DNA of 5,646 bases, from positions 1 through 5,646 of the forward strand of contig JAJQGR010000049.1 of assembly GCA_021200345.1 (NCBI GenBank), in the 5' to 3' direction. Made by a program: the position numbers and the translations under genes. Under the pieces are notes generated by a model. It saw only the letters and a list, made by a program, of their open reading frames with translations, ran no database searches and was not told where the DNA came from. The first letter of the stretch is position 1, and every line of letters starts with the position of its first letter. This DNA is from Lachnospiraceae bacterium. GTDB taxonomy: Bacteria; Bacillota; Clostridia; Lachnospirales; Lachnospiraceae. This document shows, one piece after another, positions 1 through 3,996 of the stretch.

Positions 1-435
1 ACGGACGAAATCATCGATGCACTGTCTGCTGATCCAGCCGCCGTATTTGATCTGCAGAGCATTGGGCAGATCAAAGTGATAAAGGGTGATTACCGGGTTG
101 ATGCCATATTTCAGGCACTCGTCAATGACCTCGTGATAGTGAGCCACACCCTTTGGATTGACTTCGCCGTCACCGTCAGGAATGATGCGGGGCCAGGCAA
201 TGGAGAAACGGTACTCCGTAAAGCCCATCTCCGCCATCAGGGCAATGTCCTCCTTAAAACGATGATAGTGGTCGCTGCACACTTTCCAGTCTGTAGCTCC
301 AGGAGCCAGAGGCGCGACATCCTGTACGGAAGGTCCCTTGCCGTCCTCGTCCCAGGCACCTTCACACTGATAGGCCGAGGAGCTGGCGCCCCAGAGGAAA
401 TCCTTCGGAAAAGGTTTCAGGGTTAAATGTTCCAT
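1..435 (-). CDS. Glycoside hydrolase family 1, probable 6-phospho-beta-glucosidase (N-terminal part, cut by window edge)
   Basis: Reading the minus strand from an ATG at 433-435 gives 145 open codons running off the left edge; family members are about 460-480 residues, so roughly the first third is visible. The start is set by an AAAGGAG box 7 bases upstream. Visible GH1 landmarks are the N-terminal signature FLWGASSSAYQCEGAW (residues 13-28), where Gln and Glu contact the sugar in the family, YRFSIAWPRI (75-84), and TLYHFDLPNALQIKYGGW (117-134), whose His lies in the active site. Both catalytic glutamates and the C-terminal phosphate-binding loop lie outside the window, so the preference for a 6-phosphorylated substrate is inferred from its place after PTS IIA-IIB-IIC genes. 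The enzyme would cleave imported cellobiose-6-phosphate or an aryl-beta-glucoside phosphate in the cytoplasm to glucose-6-phosphate plus glucose or aglycone. 6-phospho-beta-galactosidase is a possible alternative. No good promoter is visible directly upstream, so it is probably transcribed from the PTS operon. Confidence 0.93.
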   Translation of the reverse strand, partial: MEHLTLKPFPKDFLWGASSSAYQCEGAWDEDGKGPSVQDVAPLAPGATDWKVCSDHYHRFKEDIALMAEMGFTEYRFSIAWPRIIPDGDGEVNPKGVAHYHEVIDECLKYGINPVITLYHFDLPNALQIKYGGWISRQCIDDFVR

Positions 436-499
436 ATGTTATCTCCTTTTGATGTTTTCCAATATATACGAATCTAACAGCGGCAGCTTCCGGAGCCAT

Positions 500-556
500 C
501 TGTTGAAAAAAGAACGGCTCTTCGCGTGTTTAACGTCGCCTTATCTTTTTCAACAG
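500..556 (-). promoter_or_regulatory. Long-range inverted repeat in the GH1 leader
   Basis: CTGTTGAAAAA (500-510) is perfectly repeated in inverse orientation as TTTTTCAACAG (546-556), 11 bp with a 35-base loop; with one bulged base the stem extends by two pairs (512-513 with 544-545). In the minus-strand transcript the 3' arm carries the run UUCUUUUUU immediately before the closing CAACAG, so the U-tract is buried when this stem forms. Inside the loop a small hairpin can form (CG, bulged A, CGT, loop TAAAC, ACGCG). The arrangement resembles an attenuator or antiterminator leader, but I found no match to the BglG/LicT RAT consensus and no strong competing terminator stem. A DNA dyad for a protein is the alternative. 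Confidence 0.4.
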
Positions 557-630
557 CTGTCCCCTGCTTACTGACTGCATTATTTCGCAAATCTCAATTC
601 AATTTACAAAATTTTCATAATTAGATACGA

Positions 631-667
631 ACAGGGAGGGGAGGGAATATCTCCCGCCCCTCCCTGT
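631..667 (-). terminator. Strong GC-rich hairpin after PTS IIC (possible weak terminator)
   Basis: ACAGGGAGGGG (631-641) pairs perfectly with CCCCTCCCTGT (657-667). After one A/G mismatch, GGGA (643-646) pairs with TCCC (652-655), leaving a 5-base loop, about 15 bp in all. It lies 46 bases past the IIC stop codon. On the minus strand the sequence after the stem is TCGTATCTAATTAT, a poor U-tract, so efficient intrinsic termination is doubtful. Partial termination, or a 3' stabiliser protecting the IIC message, fits better with the GH1 gene following on the same strand. Confidence 0.5.
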
Positions 668-712
668 AAGAAGTTTTGTTAAAATACTGAACTTATACTT
701 AAAATTCTGCGA

Positions 713-2023
713 TTACGCTTCCTTTGCCGCAGCTTCCTGCTCTACCAGCTGCTTGTCATACATCTTAAAGAATGGATAATAAATCACACCGGAAACCAGA
801 ATGCACACATAATCAATCAAAGCGTTCGCCCAGTTAAAGGTTCCAAGGAACTGCGCAAAGCCCATGGGCATCAACGCACCAATGTACACATGTGCCGGGA
901 AGATGATGTGGAGCCTGAAAGCAATCAACCACACCAGTGCGCAAACCAGGCAGTTTAAGATATAGGGAATACCAAGAATCGGGTTGTACATCACGGGCAT
1001 ACCAAAGGTTACGGGCTCGTTAATACCAAACCAGCCGGGAACCAGACCAACCTTGGCAACGGCTCTGATCTGCTCGGACTTGGCTCTCAGGCCCATCAGG
1101 CACAGGGACAGAGTGTTGCCGGTACCGCCCGCGCAGGCCATGGAGCCGAACAGCGCCACAGGATAGAACGTCAATGCCAGCTGGCTCTCTCTGAAGCCCA
1201 TACCAGCTGCCTGGCATTCTTCCCAGATCGCCGCGTTCTCTGCAGCCGCCATAATCATGGGAGCCATCAGCACGGTGACCAGCAGCATGGTACCGTGAAT
1301 ACCAAAGAACCACATCAGGCAGGCAAACGCGATCAGCACAAACATGCCGGGCACGGATGTCAGTGCTCCAAGAGGTGCAGCCAGAAGCGCCATGAAACCG
1401 GAGCAAACCGTGTAGGTGCCGCCGGTAGCGGTAGTCACAATCAGGGTCACGATCAGCCAGATCGCCATGTTAAAGAAGCAGGGGATGATAGCCGCCATAG
1501 CGTTCACCAGAGACGGCGGGCACACATCCGGCATCTTGATTTCAACGTGATTCTTCTGGCAGAAATAGTCAACCTCTACTACCACAAAGGCAATCACAAA
1601 GCCCATGAACAGGCCCTGGGAACCCAGGTAAGTAACATCCAGGGACGCCAGTGTGGATCCGCCGGAGATATCCCAGCAGGCTACCAGTGTAAAAGCGGCC
1701 ATAGTCTCAATGGTGGTGGCCAGGGGAGACTTGCAGCCCTTTGCCTTTGCGTAATTGAAGCCGATCATACCGGTAATCCACAGGCCGATCAGACCCATGG
1801 TGAAATTGTAAGGCATGTACAGAACTGCGTAAACAGTACTGTCGGTGCTCAGTCCAACCATGCCCAGCAAGGCACAGATAATCTGGAACACAGAGCCGGT
1901 CATGATTAAGGACATGGATCCCATCATGGATGCCTGCAGTGCGCTCACGAATTTGTTTGCTCCAAGCTTCTGACCGAAATTCTGCAGTCCGATCATAACC
2001 TTGGAATTCATAAGACCTTCCAT
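713..2023 (-). CDS. PTS lactose/cellobiose-family membrane permease, IIC component
   Basis: 436 residues, the normal length for a free-standing IIC of the Lac/Chb family (CelB/ChbC/LicC-like). It is very hydrophobic from about residue 30 to 420, consistent with about ten membrane helices, and has a charged C-terminus. It binds the external beta-disaccharide and moves it to phospho-IIB for phosphorylation. Family-typical motifs are FFGIHG (239-244, conserved His243) and GINEPVTFGMPV (333-344), whose Glu336 matches the sugar-binding glutamate known in ChbC-type permeases. MYNPILGIPY follows directly. The ATG at 2023 is preferred because GAGG lies 8 bases upstream; a second ATG four codons in is less well placed. 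The C-terminus ends in an Ala/Glu/Lys stretch with no fused IIA or IIB domain. The exact sugar (cellobiose, chitobiose, aryl-beta-glucoside) cannot be read from the sequence; lactose is less likely because the neighbouring GH1 and subunit types look cellobiose-like. Confidence 0.95.
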   Translation of the reverse strand: MEGLMNSKVMIGLQNFGQKLGANKFVSALQASMMGSMSLIMTGSVFQIICALLGMVGLSTDSTVYAVLYMPYNFTMGLIGLWITGMIGFNYAKAKGCKSPLATTIETMAAFTLVACWDISGGSTLASLDVTYLGSQGLFMGFVIAFVVVEVDYFCQKNHVEIKMPDVCPPSLVNAMAAIIPCFFNMAIWLIVTLIVTTATGGTYTVCSGFMALLAAPLGALTSVPGMFVLIAFACLMWFFGIHGTMLLVTVLMAPMIMAAAENAAIWEECQAAGMGFRESQLALTFYPVALFGSMACAGGTGNTLSLCLMGLRAKSEQIRAVAKVGLVPGWFGINEPVTFGMPVMYNPILGIPYILNCLVCALVWLIAFRLHIIFPAHVYIGALMPMGFAQFLGTFNWANALIDYVCILVSGVIYYPFFKMYDKQLVEQEAAAKEA

Positions 2024-2050
2024 TATAATTTCCTCTCGTTTTTTAATATT

Positions 2051-2071
2051 TTCAGGTGTGCATCACCTGAA
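2051..2071 (-). other. Perfect hairpin in the IIB-IIC gap, before the IIC ribosome binding site
   Basis: TTCAGGTG (2051-2058) and CACCTGAA (2064-2071) form an uninterrupted 8-bp stem with a 5-base loop. It lies about 27 bases before the IIC start codon, leaving the GAGG box free. In the minus-strand transcript it is followed by AATATTAAAAAACG, not a U-tract, so it is not an intrinsic terminator. A role in mRNA processing, stability or spacing is inferred. Confidence 0.6.
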
Positions 2072-2086
2072 GCATTTCTAAACGTT

Positions 2087-2108
2087 CATGTCTGCCGTTG
2101 CAGACATG
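2087..2108 (-). other. Perfect hairpin in the IIB-IIC gap, just after IIB
   Basis: CATGTCTGC (2087-2095) pairs perfectly with GCAGACATG (2100-2108), 9 bp with a 4-base loop (AACG in the transcript). It begins 14 bases past the IIB stop codon and is followed by AACGTTTAG, not a U-tract. The position suits a 3'-end protecting stem for an upstream IIA-IIB message, but that role is inference. Confidence 0.6.
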
Positions 2109-2122
2109 GGCTATAAAGAAAT

Positions 2123-2422
2123 TTATTTCTGAGCCATCAGAGCCTTCGCCTGCTTCATGATGTTGGGGCAGTTGGCAATGGCATAGTCAAGAGAGTTGAC
2201 CACGTCAGCAGGAAGTCCGGTGTCTTTCTTAATATCGTTCAGCTTGTAGCGAACCTGGGGGCCTACCAGGATGATGTCATAATCCTTGTAGACGTCGTTA
2301 TACTCAGCAAGTCCAACCGCGTTGATGGTCAGATCCTCGCCCTGCTCCTCCCAGTAAGCAGCCATCTTCTTCATCAATAAGCCGGTGGACATGCCGCCCG
2401 CGCATACCAATAAGATTTTCAT
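2123..2422 (-). CDS. PTS lactose/cellobiose-family IIB component
   Basis: 99 residues, the usual size of a free-standing cytoplasmic IIB of the Lac/Chb family (CelA/ChbB/LicB-like). The N-terminus MKILLVCAGGMSTGLLMKKM holds the phosphocysteine Cys7 in the P-loop-like CAGGMSTG motif. Cys7 takes phosphate from the IIA histidine and passes it to the sugar bound by IIC. The downstream ILVGPQVRYKL (residues 51-61) is also typical. The ATG at 2422 is chosen because AAGGAG lies 10-15 bases upstream and family members begin right here. A reading frame extending to a TTG at 2443 would add seven non-conserved residues overlapping that ribosome binding site. The gene sits 158 bases after IIA and 99 before IIC, unusually wide gaps for subunits of one complex. 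Confidence 0.95.
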   Translation of the reverse strand: MKILLVCAGGMSTGLLMKKMAAYWEEQGEDLTINAVGLAEYNDVYKDYDIILVGPQVRYKLNDIKKDTGLPADVVNSLDYAIANCPNIMKQAKALMAQK

Positions 2423-2454
2423 AGTGTTATTTCTCCTTCTCAAACCCTGATTTT

Positions 2455-2470
2455 GCGGCGCAAAGGCCGC
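2455..2470 (-). other. GC-rich hairpin upstream of the IIB ribosome binding site
   Basis: GCGGC (2455-2459) pairs with GCCGC (2466-2470) around a 6-base loop. It lies just 5' of the IIB leader in the transcript and is followed by AAAATCAGGG, so there is no terminator tail. It is the third of three stems in the IIA-IIB gap. It is short, and on its own would be weak evidence. Confidence 0.45.
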
Positions 2471-2478
2471 GGGAAACA

Positions 2479-2522
2479 GGTCTCTTCTTTCTGTAAAAAT
2501 ATTGATTCAGGAAAAAGAAACC
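2479..2522 (-). other. 15-bp imperfect stem-loop in the IIA-IIB gap
   Basis: Positions 2479-2493 pair with 2508-2522 across a 14-base A/T-rich loop. In the minus-strand transcript there are twelve Watson-Crick pairs, two G-U pairs (2482/2519 and 2487/2514) and one mismatch (2490/2511). The G-U pairs form only in the minus-strand RNA, whereas on the other strand they would be A-C mismatches, which favours an RNA role on the operon strand over a DNA operator. One arm is almost pure pyrimidine (GGTTTCTTTTTCCTG in the transcript). Confidence 0.5.
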
Positions 2523-2540
2523 ATCGGTGAACAGTTGCTT

Positions 2541-2567
2541 TTCTGCCGTTACTTTGTACCGGCAGGA
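2541..2567 (-). other. Hairpin directly after PTS IIA
   Basis: CTGCCG (2543-2548) pairs with CGGCAG (2560-2565). An inner TAC/GTA stem closes a three-base loop, and flanking U-G and U-A pairs extend the base. It starts about 13 bases past the IIA stop codon. The transcript continues AAAGCAACTG with no U-tract, so it is not a standard terminator. A 3' stabiliser for a separate IIA message or a processing boundary is the inferred role. Confidence 0.55.
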
Positions 2568-2580
2568 ATGTGACAGGCCA

Positions 2581-2913
2581 TTACTTCTTCAGCAGCTTAT
2601 ACAGATCAATAATCTCACGGATCAGCTCCTCTGCGAGCATGCTGGTCATGAAATGATCCTGTGCGTGCACCAGCAATACGTTCATTTCGGGAGCGTTGCC
2701 GTTGGCCTCCGCAAACAACAGATCTGTCTGGGCCTTGTGAGCTCCGACGCCGGCTTCCTTCGCCTCAGCCAAAAGTCTGTCAGCCTCCTCAAAGTTGCCC
2801 TCCTTAGCCGCAGCCAAAGCAGCGAAAGCGTCCGAACGAGCGTCACCGGCACTGGCGATAATGCTCATTGCTATCATCTCGCCATCCAGTACTTCATTCT
2901 CGGTATCTGCCAT
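2581..2913 (-). CDS. PTS lactose/cellobiose-family IIA component
   Basis: 110 residues, the normal length for the small all-helical, trimer-forming IIA of the Lac/Chb family (CelC/ChbA/LicA/LacF-like). The hallmark LLVHAQDHFMTSM (80-92) contains the phosphorylated His83 and, three residues on, Asp86, the equivalent of the metal-coordinating aspartate in LacF. The remainder is Ala/Glu/Lys-rich helical sequence, and the end LYKLLKK is typical. The protein takes phosphate from HPr and passes it to Cys7 of IIB. A near-perfect AGGAGGTGA box 7 bases before the ATG fixes the start. As first gene behind a canonical promoter it opens the sugar-uptake operon (IIA-IIB-IIC-GH1). Confidence 0.95.
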   Translation of the reverse strand: MADTENEVLDGEMIAMSIIASAGDARSDAFAALAAAKEGNFEEADRLLAEAKEAGVGAHKAQTDLLFAEANGNAPEMNVLLVHAQDHFMTSMLAEELIREIIDLYKLLKK

Positions 2914-2945
2914 TTTAACTCACCTCCTGTTTGTTCAGTTTTATC

Positions 2946-2959
2946 AAAACCTATGTTTT
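2946..2959. promoter_or_regulatory. Small dyad over the predicted PTS operon transcription start
   Basis: AAAAC (2946-2950) and GTTTT (2955-2959) form a perfect inverted repeat with a 4-base centre, spanning the expected start site near 2954. A repressor operator here would block initiation. The dyad is short and A/T-rich, so chance occurrence is quite possible. Confidence 0.25.
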
Positions 2960-2960
2960 A

Positions 2961-2989
2961 TTTATACTAAAATCAGGGCGTTTTGTCAA
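2961..2989 (-). promoter_or_regulatory. Sigma-A promoter of the PTS operon
   Basis: On the minus strand a perfect -35 TTGACA (2984-2989) is separated by exactly 17 bases from a -10 TATAAA (2961-2966, five of six matches to TATAAT). The start would fall near 2954, giving a leader of about 40 bases before the IIA ATG at 2913. This is the best promoter match in the window. I found no convincing CcpA cre site overlapping it. Confidence 0.85.
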
Positions 2990-2997
2990 ACAGATTA

Positions 2998-3026
2998 TTT
3001 TGTCGGCATGTCACTTTTTCTGTCGG
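2998..3026 (-). promoter_or_regulatory. Direct repeats upstream of the PTS promoter (activator site candidate)
   Basis: TTTTGTCGG (2998-3006) and TTCTGTCGG (3018-3026) share T, T and TGTCGG and are spaced exactly 20 bases, about two helical turns. They lie directly upstream of the -35 box, centred roughly at -49 and -69 relative to the predicted start, on the same face of the DNA. This is the usual place and geometry for a dimeric activator such as AraC-type proteins. No regulator gene is in the window, so its identity is open. Confidence 0.4.
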
Positions 3027-3067
3027 AAAATGGTTTCTGTATTTGCTTTTGGTAGTTTTGCACATTC

Positions 3068-3082
3068 TTAAGAATTTCTTAA
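3068..3082. promoter_or_regulatory. 15-bp palindrome upstream of the PTS promoter
   Basis: TTAAGAA (3068-3074) and TTCTTAA (3076-3082) are perfect inverse repeats around a single central T, in a size and symmetry common for helix-turn-helix dimers. It is about 80 bases upstream of the -35 box. Local A/T richness raises the chance background. Confidence 0.3.
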
Positions 3083-3134
3083 TTTCTTGTAAAATGGGCT
3101 TTTGAGAGGCTTTCCGTTTTTCGTGTATAAAAAT

Positions 3135-3163
3135 TTGCTTCTTATTTTGGGTTAGTGTATAAT
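3135..3163 (+). promoter_or_regulatory. Candidate plus-strand promoter
   Basis: TTGCTT (3135-3140), a 17-base spacer and a perfect TATAAT (3158-3163) face right. Transcription from about 3170 would meet the bidirectional hairpin at 3205-3258 within 90 bases, predicting a short noncoding RNA, or with readthrough an antisense RNA to the end of the DUF3284 gene. The surrounding DNA is A/T-rich, so a chance match is likely enough to keep confidence low. Confidence 0.3.
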
Positions 3164-3202
3164 TTTTGGCAAAAAGTATAGATTTTCTGAATATCAGCCA
3201 AC

Positions 3203-3258
3203 AAAAAAGCCGTTCACAATATCTTCTAAAAGATCCGAAATCATTGTGAACAGCTTTT
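3203..3258 (-). terminator. Intrinsic terminator of the DUF3284 gene, probably bidirectional
   Basis: GTTCACAAT (3212-3220) pairs perfectly with ATTGTGAAC (3243-3251). After one C/A mismatch the stem continues AAAAGC/GCTTTT (3205-3210 with 3253-3258). The apex folds further as ATCTT/AAGAT (3221-3225 with 3230-3234). On the minus strand the stem runs into TTTTTTG, an excellent U-tract, about 30 bases past the DUF3284 stop codon. On the plus strand it ends in GCTTTTATC, so it could also stop rightward transcripts. It insulates the DUF3284 unit from the PTS operon. Confidence 0.88.
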
Positions 3259-3288
3259 ATCAATTTTCTGAAAAAAATGAAAAAATAC

Positions 3289-3954
3289 TTACGAATTTGC
3301 GTTTTTGCGGGCTCTCTCTTCCCGCTCTTTCCTCTTTGCCGCCTTGATCGCCTTGGGATCATCCGGCGCCAGTTCCACGGAGACCACCACTTCTTTCAGC
3401 TTTGCTTTCTCGGCTTTCTTCTCCGCTTTCTTGTCGCTGACGCGCTTTTCACTGACCTTTTCGGCCACATTTTTGGCGGTTTCATAGCCCAGCGGACGTA
3501 AGGGCTTTGGCTCCTCCTCGCCGTTGCGGACACGGATAATCTTCGCCTGAATGTCGTAGAGCTGGTTGCTCATGCGGCGCAGATAGGTAATGTCTGACCA
3601 GGCCCGCACAAACTTATTCATCTTCTTCACTTCATAATTGTGCATGCGCTGCTCGAAGACCACATAAAGTCCATCCTCATGGTTCTCGGTGGTGTAGGAG
3701 AGATCGATGGTGTCCGCCACGGATTTGGTGGTAGCGGCATAAACCTGCCCCCGGACATACTCCCTGACCGTCAGGTCAATCCTGGAATAAGCCTGGCCGG
3801 TCTCCCGGCTCACCTTAAAGCCCGGTCGGATGTTGGCGCGGGTGAACCGCACCTTTCCGCTGCTTCTGGTCTGATTGGCGGTCTCTAAGAGATCGTTCTC
3901 CAGGTAATCGTAAAATTCATCGCTTGTGATTTTAAGTGTTCTTATGATTTTCAT
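3289..3954 (-). CDS. DUF3284-type protein with charged C-terminal tail
   Basis: 221 residues. The N-terminal start MKIIRTLKITSDEFYDYLEN and the later VREYVRGQVYAATTKS (63-78) and TIDLSYTTEN (82-91) stretches look like the DUF3284 family of Firmicutes, which I recognise from memory of its pattern and from its habitual neighbourhood with cellobiose/beta-glucoside PTS genes. No biochemical function is established. The first 145 or so residues form a predicted alpha/beta domain without membrane segments or signal peptide, so it is probably cytoplasmic. A predicted helix follows, then a Lys/Glu/Ala-rich tail (160-221), longer than I expect for the family. The ATG has no ribosome binding site: the six bases before it are GGCTGT, preceded directly by a TATAAT box, implying a leaderless message. 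There is no alternative in-frame start upstream. The gene begins 42 bases after the MATE stop and has its own terminator, so it may be a one-gene unit. Assignment of the real gene is firm; the family is likely but unproven. Confidence 0.75.
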   Translation of the reverse strand: MKIIRTLKITSDEFYDYLENDLLETANQTRSSGKVRFTRANIRPGFKVSRETGQAYSRIDLTVREYVRGQVYAATTKSVADTIDLSYTTENHEDGLYVVFEQRMHNYEVKKMNKFVRAWSDITYLRRMSNQLYDIQAKIIRVRNGEEEPKPLRPLGYETAKNVAEKVSEKRVSDKKAEKKAEKAKLKEVVVSVELAPDDPKAIKAAKRKEREERARKNANS

Positions 3955-3960
3955 ACAGCC

Positions 3961-3988
3961 ATTATAACATGTTGAAAAAAATGCGCAA
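3961..3988 (-). promoter_or_regulatory. Extended -10 promoter predicting a leaderless DUF3284 mRNA
   Basis: On the minus strand TTGCGC (3983-3988), a 16-base spacer and a perfect TATAAT (3961-3966) preceded by TGT (3967-3969) form a consensus extended -10 promoter. Exactly six bases, GGCTGT, separate TATAAT from the ATG at 3952-3954, so initiation at the usual distance would begin on the A of the start codon. Confidence 0.65.
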
Positions 3989-3996
3989 GATGGATT

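Larger units (their letters stand above)
436..712. other. 277-base noncoding gap between PTS IIC and the GH1 gene
   Basis: No plausible gene is seen on either strand. The gap is AT-rich apart from two inverted repeats (631-667 and 500-556), listed separately. I looked for a minus-strand promoter serving the GH1 gene and found no -35/-10 pair with both good sequence and good spacing. TATATT-like sequence occurs near 457-464 but lacks a -35 partner. The simplest reading is a long, structured intercistronic leader for the GH1 gene. Confidence 0.6.
2914..3202. other. AT-rich control region between the DUF3284 gene's terminator and the PTS operon
   Basis: No believable gene lies here. The stretch holds the PTS promoter, a dyad over the start site, the TGTCGG direct repeats, a 15-bp palindrome at 3068-3082 (TTAAGAA, T, TTCTTAA) and a plus-strand promoter candidate at 3135-3163. 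A weaker minus-strand pair, TTGTTG (3199-3204) and TATACT (3175-3180) with an 18-base spacer, could give a second, longer operon transcript; I rate it low. Confidence 0.6.

Noticed and set aside
457..630. A separate promoter for the GH1 gene
   Set aside because: TTGTAA, TTGAAT and TATATT-like elements occur, but no pair has both acceptable matches and 16-18 base spacing. A weak or regulator-dependent promoter cannot be excluded.
631..667. Full-strength intrinsic terminator ending the PTS operon before GH1
   Set aside because: The stem is very strong, but the following TCGTATCTAATTAT lacks the U-run expected, and the functionally linked GH1 gene follows on the same strand without a clear promoter. 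I therefore kept it only as a hairpin or partial terminator.
1295..1909. Plus-strand open frame of 204 codons antisense to the IIC gene
   Set aside because: The product is rich in His, Gln, Gly and Arg with no domain, it has no ribosome binding site or promoter, and it lies wholly opposite a clearly real membrane protein. It is a shadow frame.
2423..2443. N-terminal extension of IIB from a TTG at 2443
   Set aside because: The seven added residues overlap the AAGGAG box, and family members begin at MKI with the catalytic cysteine close to the N-terminus.
2527..2970. Plus-strand open frame of 147 codons opposite IIA and its promoter
   Set aside because: It is antisense to the strongly supported IIA gene and has no recognisable domain.
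2914..3202. A CcpA catabolite-response (cre) site at the PTS promoter
   Set aside because: I looked for the TGWAANCGNTNWCA pattern around the promoter and leader and found only poor partial matches such as the one overlapping TGACAAAACG.
2973..3362. Minus-strand open frame of 129 codons across the control region and the DUF3284 end
   Set aside because: It crosses the terminator and the AT-rich control region, overlaps the real gene in another frame, and is a Lys/Phe/Arg-rich random-looking sequence.
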